From: JAKFYM01 sp964416595
GTDB taxonomy: Bacteria > Bdellovibrionota > UBA1018 > CAIPTA01
Length of the DNA: 64,000 nucleotides
Direction: 5' to 3'
Assembly (NCBI GenBank): GCA_964416595.1
Contig: CAYQES010000001.1
Span: forward strand, 120,825 to 184,824
This document shows positions 36,101 through 42,350 of this stretch, piece by piece (position 1 is the stretch's first letter; each line of letters begins with the position of its first letter). The notes under the pieces were generated by a model, which worked only from the letters and a program-made list of their open reading frames with translations, did not search any database and was not told where the DNA came from. Both the position numbers and the translations under genes were made by a program.

Positions 36101-36212
36101 GGCGATTATCGGCGGTACAATTATCTCCACATTGCTTACTCTGTTTGTGGTTCCTTCGCTTTATTTACTTCTGTCAAAACTCGAGAGAAAAAGTAAAGAA
36201 CACGACGTTTGA
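33141..36212 (+). CDS. RND efflux transporter, inner-membrane pump
   Basis: A 1023-residue HAE-type RND permease. The start IRRPVFAWVLMFALIVFGAVS is typical. Twelve membrane segments flank two large periplasmic loops; the charged proton-relay segment VVDDAIMLLENIVRHA is in the fourth membrane helix region near residue 410. It pumps drugs, lipids or other hydrophobic molecules from the periplasm using proton force. No adaptor or TolC gene is beside it, so it must borrow partners, possibly the set at 21-23 kb, or use ones elsewhere. No strong ribosome binding site. The glycine-rich SVGSGGGGSGG loop at about 590 is unusual. Confidence 0.95.
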   Translation: MNLIDLSIRRPVFAWVLMFALIVFGAVSLNRLGISQMPDVDFPILSISVTYEGAAPEVVEAELLDPIEAKLLAIEGIKEMRSSASQGSGRVTLEFDIKRNVDVALQEVQSALSQLRLPEGIDPPIIRKQNPEEDPILFLSVYGGDIKEMIGWMDTFFLDQLRFLPGVGEVSIQGFSERNLRVWIDPKKLEENYLTISDVVEALRTQHIESAAGQFSEGKRELRVRWLGEAADVEGVNEIRILRRGGQIIHNKVIRIKDVARVEDGLSDIRRMARVDGLPSLNISVKKQRGTNEVVVAKEVRKRISELKERFPPGYNYRVNVDFTRATESTVNLTIEKLWVAGLITILVCFLFLGSIPAAVNILFSIPTSIVGTFIILYFSGFTLNLFTLLALTLAISIVVDDAIMLLENIVRHARMGKSPTKAASDGSKEVLPAAIAATLAVVAVFLPVIFMTGVIGKFFFQFGVTMSAAVLISLLEAVTITPMRAAAFMGTKHQESRFEKYLDHRFEHFANLYRKILEITIRWKTAVVLGSLGIFVVSLFLVQLVRQEFVPAQDQDLILVQAQAPPGTSLEATDLAAQELEKIAKAEENVLGFFVSVGSGGGGSGGVNSIFMPLALKPSSERSLNHIEIMDKLRGQFKNIKSLRVTMRDASTRNLASGRQNPVALHVRGPDLKILNEKAQELMKRLETEKLAVDLDTDYRTGIPELVVTPNRDAMAARGVSVESVGQVLSAAVGGLRQGRYTSDGRRYDIRFKLPDELMRSAADINRLYVRNIAGNLVSLSELVDIKEQAASQSITRVNRQRAVAVFGNLFPGASQAKVLDRTAEIANEILPPGYVFAFEGAAAGLGEAFGSLFSALMIGILVAYLILAVQFNSFLHPIPVLIALPFSATGALLAIWATGNSLNLFSFIGLIVLMGIAKKNSILLVEFTNQIRERNKELSPKDALIEACPIRLRPILMTSVATVAAATPLVFGHGLGHEARTPMGLAIIGGTIISTLLTLFVVPSLYLLLSKLERKSKEHDV

Positions 36213-36261
36213 CACCTCGCTTCAGCCATGGCAATTTCGCACCCCATACTGGAGATTACTC

Positions 36262-36369
36262 ATGACATTTTTATTCATTTTCTTAGCTACTACCGCCCAT
36301 GCTGTGGAACCCGCGGTAGCTTTCTTGGCTCCATCGTTGCTGGCCCCGATTACACTAAGGGCGCCGTGA
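36262..36369 (+). CDS. Possible 35-residue exported peptide
   Basis: A short open frame with GGAG ten bases before the ATG. The product begins with a signal-peptide-like MTFLFIFLATTAHA followed by a 21-residue hydrophobic tail. It could be a genuine small membrane or exported peptide, or the stump of a decayed secreted-protein gene. A perfect 7-base inverted repeat (CGCCGTG, 36362-36368, and CACGGCG, 36392-36398) covers its stop. I am not sure that it is translated. Confidence 0.35.
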   Translation: MTFLFIFLATTAHAVEPAVAFLAPSLLAPITLRAP

Positions 36370-36463
36370 ACCGCCGATAGTTCTCGCGGGCCACGGCGGC
36401 AAAAGGTCGCCCTTCTAGCCTTCGCTATCAGTTCATGAGAAAAGAATAATAGAGGCTTTTTGT

Positions 36464-37165
36464 ATGCACACAATCTTTCACCCCGCTTCTAGTAGAGGAA
36501 GCGCAGATCATGGTTGGCTCCGTAGCCACCATACATTTAGTTTTGCGGACTATCACGATCCTAAGCGCATGGGATTTGGTGCCTTGCGTGTGATTAACGA
36601 CGATGAAATTGCTCCGGGTATGGGTTTTTCCACCCACCCCCATAGGGATATGGAAATTGTAACTGTTCCCCTTTCTGGGGCCCTTCGGCACCAAGATAGC
36701 ACGGGACGCACAGAGGTGATCCATAAGGGAGAAGTGCAGATTATGTCTGCCGGTACGGGGATCAGACATTCAGAAATGAATGCTTCCACCACGGAACCCG
36801 CTAGCTTATTACAAATCTGGGTATTGCCGGAAAAAATGGGCATTGAGCCCCGCTATGAACAACGGGAGTTTCCCGAAGCCGGCCGCAAAAATCGCATACA
36901 AACAATTGTTTCCCCTAATCGCCAGGATCACTCCCTTTGGATCAATCAACAAGCGTATTTTTCGCTTTTGAACCTGGATAAAGGAAAGGAAATTTCCTAC
37001 TCACTTCAAGGCAGTGAAAATGGTGTGTATGTATTTCTAATCTCTGGCTCAGTGGAAGTGGCGGGCCACCAACTCTCTGCGAGAGATGGCATTGGTATTC
37101 TTGGCTCGCCACAATTGCGCGCTAATGAGCAGTCAGAATTACTCTTCATAGAAGTGCCAGTCTAA
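36464..37165 (+). CDS. Pirin family protein (quercetinase-like)
   Basis: A 233-residue bicupin of the pirin/YhhW type. The metal-binding set is present: FSTHPHRDMEIVT supplies two His, and GTGIRHSEMNAS supplies the third His and the Glu. Several bacterial pirins have quercetin 2,3-dioxygenase activity in vitro; the physiological substrate is unknown. It is a stand-alone gene, without a strong ribosome binding site. The N-terminal HHTFSFADYHDP motif is complete, so it is not truncated. Confidence 0.93.
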   Translation: MHTIFHPASSRGSADHGWLRSHHTFSFADYHDPKRMGFGALRVINDDEIAPGMGFSTHPHRDMEIVTVPLSGALRHQDSTGRTEVIHKGEVQIMSAGTGIRHSEMNASTTEPASLLQIWVLPEKMGIEPRYEQREFPEAGRKNRIQTIVSPNRQDHSLWINQQAYFSLLNLDKGKEISYSLQGSENGVYVFLISGSVEVAGHQLSARDGIGILGSPQLRANEQSELLFIEVPV

Positions 37166-37186
37166 TATCGATAAACACAGTAAGCA

Positions 37187-37372
37187 CTAACCAGCCTCGC
37201 CATCAGTAACTGTACTCGTTCTCTCACCATTACTAGCTTTATCCGTGGAAGTTAGGGCCGGTTTCTTAGAAATCTTTTTCTTGTTCGGAGGAAGAAGCCA
37301 GGGGTGATTTTGCCCCACTTCCTTGCCACTTTTTTGGACATTTTTTCCTCTTCGTTCTTCAAAATCTCGCAT
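37187..37372 (-). CDS. Small basic protein with sequestered ribosome binding site
   Basis: A 61-residue hydrophilic protein with clusters of Lys (PNKKKISKKPAL) and a Ser/Thr-rich tail. It has no recognised family. AGGAGG lies 5 bases before the ATG, which argues that it is real. That site lies in the arm of a hairpin (37378-37403): CTCCTCATA pairs with TATGAAGGAG with one bulged A. It is divergent from the 42-residue gene at 37518. The tail resembles those of other small proteins in this island only in composition. Confidence 0.55.
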   Translation of the reverse strand: MRDFEERRGKNVQKSGKEVGQNHPWLLPPNKKKISKKPALTSTDKASNGERTSTVTDGEAG

Positions 37373-37377
37373 TGCGC

Positions 37378-37403
37378 CTCCTTCATAGAGTGGATATGAG
37401 GAG
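37378..37403 (-). promoter_or_regulatory. Hairpin hiding the ribosome binding site of the 61-residue gene
   Basis: On the minus strand CTCCTCATA (37403-37395) pairs with TATGAAGGAG (37387-37378), a 9-base-pair stem with one bulged A and a 7-base loop. The right arm contains AGGAG of the ribosome binding site, so translation may need the hairpin to open. It is one of three such arrangements within 5 kb. Confidence 0.5.
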
Positions 37404-37517
37404 AGTGCGAAATTTAGGCCAAAACCCCACAGCTTGTATGATTTATATGGTCCACCCCTTGCACCTTACATTCGCAAGCGTGATTTTTTCGCGCATCAAT
37501 AGGTATTTGGAGGTTCC

Positions 37518-37646
37518 ATGACCCAGCAAAATAAACAGCAAAACAATCAACAAGGAAAGAACAAAAACCAACAACCCAATAAGCGGCAACCTGGTGGTCA
37601 ACAACAAGAAGACAACCAGAAAAACACATCTCACCGCAATCGATAG
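37518..37646 (+). CDS. Small Gln/Asn-rich protein
   Basis: A 42-residue protein beginning MTQQNKQQNNQQGKNKNQQP and made mostly of Gln, Asn and Lys, with no hydrophobic core. GGAGG lies 5 bases before the ATG, and a strong bidirectional terminator follows 15-40 bases after the stop, so this compact unit looks like a real gene. The composition suggests an intrinsically disordered, basic protein, possibly nucleic-acid-associated or stress-related. No family is recognised. Confidence 0.6.
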   Translation: MTQQNKQQNNQQGKNKNQQPNKRQPGGQQQEDNQKNTSHRNR

Positions 37647-37660
37647 GTAGTTTTTTTGCG

Positions 37661-37693
37661 AAAAAAAAGGCCGGGAAATCCCGGCCTTTTTTT
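37661..37693. terminator. Bidirectional intrinsic terminator
   Basis: GGCCGGGAAATCCCGGCC (37669-37686) is a strong stem with a short loop, with eight A before it and seven T after it. It serves the rightward 42-residue gene, and on the other strand the leftward 63-residue gene, whose TAA (37694-37692) lies in its T run. Confidence 0.92.
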
Positions 37694-37883
37694 ATGACAT
37701 AACGGGCACTGGCTCCCCAGGTGCTGGTTGCGAGGGTTTTGGAGGAGGAGAATTTTCCTGGTTTGGAGGAAGATTCACTTCTGTACCAACTGATTTTTTC
37801 GTTTTCGGCACAAAAAGATCCTTTCGCAACTCTCTCTTGATCCTACGGGAAGCCACTTTTTTGCTTTTCTGATTTTTTTGCAT
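37692..37883 (-). CDS. Small basic, proline-rich protein
   Basis: A 63-residue protein: a strongly basic N-terminal half (QKSKKVASRRIKRELRKDL) and a Pro-rich C-terminal half (NSPPPKPSQPAPGEPVPV). AGGAGG lies 5 bases before the ATG, and a consensus TATAAT is found at 37906-37901 on the minus strand, 18 bases upstream; I see no good -35. Its stop falls in the bidirectional terminator. The family is not recognised. The basic half suggests nucleic-acid or membrane-surface binding. Confidence 0.62.
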   Translation of the reverse strand: MQKNQKSKKVASRRIKRELRKDLFVPKTKKSVGTEVNLPPNQENSPPPKPSQPAPGEPVPVMS

Positions 37884-37950
37884 AAAAGCCTCCTGCCCCC
37901 ATTATAGGCAAAGAAAGTGTTTAGGAAAGTCCCAATCTGCCTCGATTGCA

Positions 37951-38313
37951 TTAGCCTTTAAAAGAGATGCCTTTTTGTGCCAGAAGTGTACGTAATAGCT
38001 CCCGTTTATCGCCCTGGATTTCAATCTTGCCCTCAGCGCCGTCTAGTAGATAGGTGCCACCGGAGCCACACTTTTTCTTCAATTCTGAACTAAGCTCTTT
38101 GAGATAAAGTTCTTGTTTGGGCAAGCGATCAATCACCGTAACCACTTTTCCCGCCCTACCTTGTTTTTCAATCCGCAGCACAGCCACAAACTTAGACCTT
38201 GGCCCCACAAGCTCCGGCTCACAAATACAGGCCCCTAAAAGCTCCTTGCACTTAGGGCACTTCTCGTTCATTTTTGGGTCTGAACTGTACACTAGCCGGG
38301 CGTCTTTGCTCAT
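37951..38313 (-). CDS. yciH: YciH / SUI1 (eIF1-like) translation factor
   Basis: A 120-residue SUI1-domain protein, bacterial homologue of eukaryotic and archaeal eIF1. The N-terminal zinc-ribbon-like CPKCKELLGACIC (two Cys pairs) precedes the SUI1 fold: RIEKQGRAGKVVTVI, then the typical LKELSSELKKKCGSGGTYLLDGAEGKIEIQGD. In Escherichia coli YciH acts as a stress-related inhibitor of translation initiation. The ATG at 38313 fits the family; two further in-frame starts lie upstream. It has no ribosome binding site and is divergent from arfB with only 15 bases between starts. Confidence 0.93.
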   Translation of the reverse strand: MSKDARLVYSSDPKMNEKCPKCKELLGACICEPELVGPRSKFVAVLRIEKQGRAGKVVTVIDRLPKQELYLKELSSELKKKCGSGGTYLLDGAEGKIEIQGDKRELLRTLLAQKGISFKG

Positions 38314-38328
38314 GCACATGAGGGTAAC

Positions 38329-38745
38329 ATGATAGTGGTGAATGAGGAATTGCAAGTTCCTATACAGGAATTACACTTTTCCTTTAGCCGCAGCTCGGGG
38401 CCTGGTGGCCAAAACGTAAACAAAGTGAATAGTAAAGCCCACCTCACCTGGAACCTCTGGCAGAGTTCTTTACCGATGGAAGTGAAAAACCGTTTTTTCT
38501 CTCGCTTTGGTAGCCGCTTAACGAGCCAAGGGGACTTGCAGATCAGTTCTCAAGAATCCCGCAGCCAAAAACAAAACCAAGAACACTGCATGGAAAAGTT
38601 ACGGCAAATGCTCTTGGCTGTGGCCCATGCACCAAAACCCAGGAAAAAAACTAAGCCCGGAAGAGGCGTAAAGGAAAAAAGGAAAGAGAGTAAAAAGCGC
38701 GATAGCGCCAAAAAAAGAGCTCGAGCTCGAGGAAGCTGGGACTAA
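38329..38745 (+). CDS. arfB: Alternative ribosome-rescue factor ArfB
   Basis: A 138-residue peptidyl-tRNA hydrolase of the ArfB/YaeJ type. SSGPGGQNVNKVNSKAHLTW contains the catalytic GGQ, and the very basic C-terminal tail (KKTKPGRGVKEKRKESKKRD and onward) is the part that enters the empty mRNA channel of stalled ribosomes. GAGGG precedes the ATG. The TAA overlaps the ATG of the flavoprotein gene (TAATG). Its promoter must lie in the coding region of the divergent yciH. Confidence 0.95.
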   Translation: MIVVNEELQVPIQELHFSFSRSSGPGGQNVNKVNSKAHLTWNLWQSSLPMEVKNRFFSRFGSRLTSQGDLQISSQESRSQKQNQEHCMEKLRQMLLAVAHAPKPRKKTKPGRGVKEKRKESKKRDSAKKRARARGSWD

Positions 38746-39905
38746 TGAAAACCTCTTGTCTCATTGTGGGATCTGGGCCCGCAGGCCTAATGGCGGCGGA
38801 TCTCTTAAGCCAGCAAGGCGTAAAAACGGTTCTCTGTGAACGCCGACCCGCACCAGGTTGGAAATTATTAGTAGCCGGTAGCTCGGGGCTAAATGTGAGT
38901 TATAGCGGACCAGAAACGGCGCTTTCGCACTATTATTCTCATCGGCAAAAAGAAATGAATGCTTGTTTAGAAACTTTTTCCCGGTCCCAGTGGTTGCAAC
39001 ACCTAGAAGAGTTAGGCGAGGAAACATTTCTCGGCACAAGCCGCCGTTATTTTCTAAAAAATAAAAAAGCCTCAGGGCTCTTACAAAAATGGATGGCTCG
39101 TTTAGCAGCACGCGGAGTGCAATGTATTTTCGGAGAAGAATTCCAGGATTTTTCTCTTCTTCCTAATGGAGTGCGCACGCAGTTCCTTTCTGGCAAGGAA
39201 ATAGAAAGTCACTCTTTACTGCTCGCCCTGGGGGGTGGTAGCTGGGAAAACTCTCCGCCTCTGTGGCCTGAAGTTTTACGCAAAAAACATATCCAAGTTG
39301 AACCATTTTCTCCTGCCAATGCGGGTTTTCACCTAAAAGCTTCTCCAGAATTTTTTGCTAAGGCCCAGGGGAAACCGATTAAAGGCCTCACCTTGCGCAC
39401 TCAAAAAGGCGAGAAAACCGGGGAATGCATGATCACCCACTATGGGCTGGAAGGCACTCCTGTGTATACGATGGGCTGTACGGGCCCCGCCACTTTAGAT
39501 TTAAAACCCGATCTTGCTTTAGAAAAACTCATCCCACGGATTCAAAGCGGAAAATTAGCGGCGGCCAAATTATCGTTGGGTGCTGAACTTCTCTTCCAAG
39601 AGCTTGCCCCAAAACAAGCGTGGGAAAATGCAACGAGCTTAGCCCAAACGCTAAAAGCCCTCCCCATCGAACTCTTAGAAAGTAGAACGCTTAGTGAGTC
39701 CATCTCGTCCCGCGGGGGCGTTTCCTGGGATGAATTAGACAAAAACCTGGAACTTAAAAAATGCAAAGGCGTGTTTTGCGCTGGAGAAATGGTAGATTGG
39801 GATGCCCCAACGGGTGGTTTCCTCTTACAGGCCTCTGTGAGCATGGGAGCTGTGGCCGCCCAAGGGATGATAAAGCGGCAATATGACTCGCCGCCTCCAC
39901 TCTAA
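38745..39905 (+). CDS. HI0933-type FAD-dependent flavoprotein (TIGR03862-like)
   Basis: A 386-residue flavoprotein. The dinucleotide-binding start CLIVGSGPAGLMAADLLSQQG is classic, followed by ERRPAPGWKLLVAGSSGLNVSYSG, a mark of the TIGR03862 branch of the HI0933/BaiN family. GVFCAGEMVDWDAPTGGFLLQ near the C terminus is the second FAD segment. Function is unknown; members are predicted oxidoreductases. It is translationally coupled to arfB and ends 55 bases before the IF-1 start. Confidence 0.92.
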   Translation: MKTSCLIVGSGPAGLMAADLLSQQGVKTVLCERRPAPGWKLLVAGSSGLNVSYSGPETALSHYYSHRQKEMNACLETFSRSQWLQHLEELGEETFLGTSRRYFLKNKKASGLLQKWMARLAARGVQCIFGEEFQDFSLLPNGVRTQFLSGKEIESHSLLLALGGGSWENSPPLWPEVLRKKHIQVEPFSPANAGFHLKASPEFFAKAQGKPIKGLTLRTQKGEKTGECMITHYGLEGTPVYTMGCTGPATLDLKPDLALEKLIPRIQSGKLAAAKLSLGAELLFQELAPKQAWENATSLAQTLKALPIELLESRTLSESISSRGGVSWDELDKNLELKKCKGVFCAGEMVDWDAPTGGFLLQASVSMGAVAAQGMIKRQYDSPPPL

Positions 39906-39960
39906 GAGCTCTACCCTTCCGCGTATAAGCGTGGTAGTTTGCACAAATAATTTCCCAACG

Positions 39961-40230
39961 ATGGAGGCTTTTTTGGCCAAAGAGGATCTGTTCCAATTAG
40001 AAGGAAGAGTTTTTGATCTTACAGGTGGTGGAACCTATATGATCCAATTGGACAACGGCACTACTGTTTCTGCCCGTTTGAGTGGCAAAATGAAAAAATT
40101 TAAAATCAAAGTGCTCGTGGGCGATCGCGTGACTGTGGGTGTTTCCCCCTACGATCTGACCCACGGTCTCATCACTCGCCGACAAGCGGCAGGTGGTGGC
40201 GGTGGCCCCGGCCCCGGCGGTTCTAAGTAA
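39961..40230 (+). CDS. infA: Translation initiation factor IF-1 with C-terminal tail
   Basis: An 89-residue IF-1 homologue, a single S1-type OB domain (about 8-73). LEGRVFDLTGGGTYMIQLDNG, SGKMKKFKIKVLVGDRVTVG and VSPYDLTHGLITRR match the family. IF-1 is normally about 72 residues; here about 13 extra residues rich in Gly and Pro follow the domain. The start MEAFLAKEDLF is chosen by alignment; no ribosome binding site precedes it, and the frame is open upstream to 39883. The location outside any ribosomal-protein cluster and the tail suggest that it may be a second, specialised IF-1. Confidence 0.88.
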   Translation: MEAFLAKEDLFQLEGRVFDLTGGGTYMIQLDNGTTVSARLSGKMKKFKIKVLVGDRVTVGVSPYDLTHGLITRRQAAGGGGGPGPGGSK

Positions 40231-40270
40231 ACCAAACAGCTAGGTTACCCTGGCGCTAGTCTTGCTACTT

Positions 40271-40290
40271 CTCCTGTAACTACACAGGAG
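40271..40290 (+). promoter_or_regulatory. Hairpin hiding the ribosome binding site of the 89-residue gene
   Basis: CTCCTGT (40271-40277) and ACAGGAG (40284-40290) form a perfect 7-base stem with a 6-base loop. The right arm is the main part of the AGGAGG ribosome binding site of the gene at 40296. There is no T run, so it is not a terminator for infA; it looks like a translational switch. Confidence 0.55.
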
Positions 40291-40295
40291 GCAAT

Positions 40296-40565
40296 ATGGC
40301 CAAGAAAAGAAAAAAAGAACTCCCTTTTTCGGAAGAATTACTGACCGAAGAAGAACACAACGCCAATCAACGGGACTTAGGTTCCGATGAGTTCGACGAT
40401 AATCCCCAAATTAATGATGATGATCGCATCCGTGGTGCTGGCCGGCAGAGCTTAGAAGAAATGGCCTTTGAGGGCTACGGAGTGTGGGGCTTAGAAGAGG
40501 GCGGAGGCGGAATTAAGTTCGACCAACCGGAACTAGAAACAGAAGAGGAAAGACGCACCGCTTGA
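40296..40565 (+). CDS. Small acidic protein of unknown function
   Basis: An 89-residue protein with a short Lys-rich start (MAKKRKKELPFSEELL) and a strongly acidic body (SDEFDDNPQINDDD; the end has LETEEERRTA). AGGAGG at 40286-40291 sets the ATG, but this site lies in a perfect hairpin. No family is recognised. Its low hydrophobicity suggests a disordered protein, possibly a histone or stress partner, but this is only context. It is followed after 87 bases by the DUF4142 gene. Confidence 0.65.
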   Translation: MAKKRKKELPFSEELLTEEEHNANQRDLGSDEFDDNPQINDDDRIRGAGRQSLEEMAFEGYGVWGLEEGGGGIKFDQPELETEEERRTA

Positions 40566-40652
40566 GGTCCTTTTTAGAACGTGGCAATAGCCCGCGGTCA
40601 ACTCTCCTTGGGCATAGCCATTGCATTTATTTTATGCAAAAGGAGTTTTCTC

Positions 40653-41312
40653 ATGCTCTCAACCACAGGAAAAATTTTTCTAACCCTTACGCTGCCACTA
40701 TCATTAGCACTTACCTACCCGCAGGATCCTGCTCCCGCCAAACAAAGGGTTAAAAGATGGATCAGCAGTGACAACACACCCCAAGCGGCCGTAAACGATC
40801 CTATTCATAGGGAAGATATTTATCCTGTAACCATAGCGGAAGATGTACGGGGCGACTTAAAAAATCTTTCAGAAACTTTAAAACAAGAAGACACATTTTT
40901 ACGCTTACATCAGGCCAACCAAAGGGCAATACAGCTAGGCCTACTTGCCTTAGAAAAAAGCCACACACCAGTGATTCGAGCCTATAGCCAACGCCTCGTG
41001 CGGGACCATCGCTATGCGGATCGGTGGCTAACTTCTGTAGCAAAAAATATGGAAATCAAAACAGCTGCACAACCGCTCAGGGCAAGAAGAGAGGAAAAAA
41101 ATTTATATCCCTTACAAGGAACTTCTTTCGATCGAGAATTTTTAAGAGCGGCTAGAGCCAATGAAGAAGAAATTTCCCAAAACTTGCAACAAATCGAATT
41201 GCCCGTGGATATGGCTCTCACAAGATTGGTGAACAAAGTGTTGCCCATATTACGACAACACCAGAGAGTGGCCGAGAACTTAGAAAACAACCTGGTTTCC
41301 TCGAATGAATAG
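40653..41312 (+). CDS. DUF4142-like secreted protein
   Basis: A 219-residue exported protein. AGGAG at 40641-40645 sets the ATG; the signal peptide is MLSTTGKIFLTLTLPLSLAL. The helical region from FLRLHQANQRAIQLGLLALEK to YADRWLTSVAK matches DUF4142, a ferritin-like four-helix domain common in secreted or periplasmic proteins of soil bacteria. The C-terminal repeat of the fold follows after FDREFLRAARANEEE. Function unknown; it is often up-regulated under stress. An inverted repeat (TTGCAT, 40621-40626, and ATGCAA, 40634-40639) lies just before the ribosome binding site. Confidence 0.78.
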   Translation: MLSTTGKIFLTLTLPLSLALTYPQDPAPAKQRVKRWISSDNTPQAAVNDPIHREDIYPVTIAEDVRGDLKNLSETLKQEDTFLRLHQANQRAIQLGLLALEKSHTPVIRAYSQRLVRDHRYADRWLTSVAKNMEIKTAAQPLRARREEKNLYPLQGTSFDREFLRAARANEEEISQNLQQIELPVDMALTRLVNKVLPILRQHQRVAENLENNLVSSNE

Positions 41313-41321
41313 GAGTGCATT

Positions 41322-41840
41322 ATGAAAGAATATATAGACGACTCGTACCGCATGGATAGTATCGCTGCGGGGGCCATTGCGGGCCTTGTCGGAGGAATTC
41401 TCATGGGTCTTAGCCTCATGATCCTCAGTGGCGTATCAGGTATGGGATTTTTGCATCCCATAGAATTGGCGGGCTCCACTTTTTATGGCGTGGAAGCAAT
41501 CCTTGGAGGCACAGGCCCACTAGTGGCAGGAATTTTAGTGCACCTTGGCTCCACTTCCCTCTTAGGCGCTCTCTTCGGAGCGCTTTTACCCATGAACCAA
41601 CAACGCAAAGCCACGAGCTGGGGCGTATTCTATGGAATTTTTTGCTGGGCCCTTGTTACTTTTATGGCCTTGCCGCTCCTCAATTCCACTATGCAAGAAA
41701 GAGTGGAGTGGGCTCCGGGTTGGTGGTTTTTATCCTTTCTTCTCTATGGCAGCGTGCTAGGAAACACTCCTCGCATTCGAGTGGCACTCACGTACAACGT
41801 GGATACACCCACTTATGAAGAAAGAAAAAGGGTAGCCTAA
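41322..41840 (+). CDS. Small multi-pass membrane protein
   Basis: A 172-residue membrane protein with four likely segments: AGAIAGLVGGILMGLSLMIL, the glycine-rich GPLVAGILVHLGSTSLLGALFGALL, WGVFYGIFCWALVTFMAL and WWFLSFLLYGSVLG. It ends in a short polar tail. The pattern resembles YqhR/DUF1440-like integral membrane proteins, not a firm match. It begins 9 bases after the DUF4142 stop with its own GGAG, so the two are probably co-transcribed. Function unknown. Confidence 0.75.
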   Translation: MKEYIDDSYRMDSIAAGAIAGLVGGILMGLSLMILSGVSGMGFLHPIELAGSTFYGVEAILGGTGPLVAGILVHLGSTSLLGALFGALLPMNQQRKATSWGVFYGIFCWALVTFMALPLLNSTMQERVEWAPGWWFLSFLLYGSVLGNTPRIRVALTYNVDTPTYEERKRVA

Positions 41841-41846
41841 ATCCAT

Positions 41847-41875
41847 TTGAGTTCTGCCGATTGTCTTCCTAGAAT
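41847..41875 (+). promoter_or_regulatory. Promoter of the histone gene
   Basis: TTGAGT (41847-41852) and TAGAAT (41870-41875) are separated by exactly 17 bases; each matches the consensus at five of six positions. The predicted start near 41882 leaves a leader of about 30 bases to the ATG at 41913. It starts 6 bases after the stop of the membrane-protein gene, so the histone can be transcribed independently. Confidence 0.72.
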
Positions 41876-41912
41876 AGAGCCTCAACTCATAATTCAATGG
41901 AAAGGAAACAAT

Positions 41913-42107
41913 ATGGCTAAAAAGAAAATGGAAGCTCTTGTGATCGCCAGCAAAGCAAAAGCGATCTTGAAAAAAAATAAATGCAATGTGGCAGGAGACG
42001 CCTTCGACGGCTTAAATGCTGTGATCCACTGGTACCTGGAACAAGCCGCACGACGCGCCAAAGAAAACGGCCGTAAAACTGTGCGCGCCCACGACTTCAC
42101 GGCCTAA
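41913..42107 (+). CDS. Bacterial histone (single histone fold)
   Basis: A 64-residue protein that is nearly all histone fold: helix 1 SKAKAILKK, loop 1 KCNVAGDAF, long helix 2 DGLNAVIHWYLEQAARRA, loop 2 NGRKTVR and a short helix 3 AHDF. The RKTV-x-x-HD element is the R-T/D pair that seals histone dimers. It closely resembles the 61-residue histone Bd0055 (HBb) of Bdellovibrio bacteriovorus, which coats or bends DNA as a dimer. The ATG at 41913 has AAAGGAA before it; the 22 extra codons upstream are promoter. Helix 3 is short, so it should not form archaeal-type nucleosome stacks. Confidence 0.9.
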   Translation: MAKKKMEALVIASKAKAILKKNKCNVAGDAFDGLNAVIHWYLEQAARRAKENGRKTVRAHDFTA

Positions 42108-42126
42108 ATCCCGGCCCGAAAATTGA

Positions 42127-42160
42127 AAGAGTCCTTTTGTGAAAAACCAAGAGGACTCTT
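42127..42160 (+). promoter_or_regulatory. Hairpin hiding the ribosome binding site of the 62-residue gene
   Basis: AAGAGTCC (42127-42134) and GGACTCTT (42153-42160) form a perfect 8-base stem with an 18-base loop. The right arm includes GAGGA, the ribosome binding site of the ATG at 42162. It lies 20 bases after the histone stop and could also help end that transcript, though there is no T run. Confidence 0.5.
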
Positions 42161-42161
42161 T

Positions 42162-42350
42162 ATGCAAAAAATCACCTACGCAATCGAACGCCCCATACCC
42201 CGCCAAAGAGAAGATATACGCTACGGCGATCCCCACGCTCCGAGAGGCAATCACCCCTTTTACGGACCAGATAGTTTTGACATGCATCAGGATCCAAAGA
42301 AGCCGATCCTAGAATCCCACGGCTTCTATATGCCCATGGATCAAACGTAG
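42162..42350 (+). CDS. Small hydrophilic protein downstream of the histone
   Basis: A 62-residue protein, MQKITYAIERPIPRQREDIR and a His/Pro/Gly-rich remainder (YGDPHAPRGNHPFYGPDSFD). Its low hydrophobicity suggests it is disordered. The ATG is preceded by GAGGA in the arm of a hairpin. It sits 54 bases after the histone stop on the same strand, so it may be co-transcribed with it. Its end overlaps the convergent topoisomerase VI A gene by 10 bases. No family is recognised. Confidence 0.6.
   Translation: MQKITYAIERPIPRQREDIRYGDPHAPRGNHPFYGPDSFDMHQDPKKPILESHGFYMPMDQT

Noticed and set aside
36222..36473. 83-codon minus-strand frame between the RND pump and pirin genes
   Set aside because: No ribosome binding site or recognisable motif; overlaps the better-supported short plus-strand frame.
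37414..37629. Two hydrophobic minus-strand frames opposite the Gln/Asn-rich 42-residue gene
   Set aside because: They are complements of Gln/Asn/Lys codons, which read as Leu/Val/Phe on the other strand; no initiation signal.
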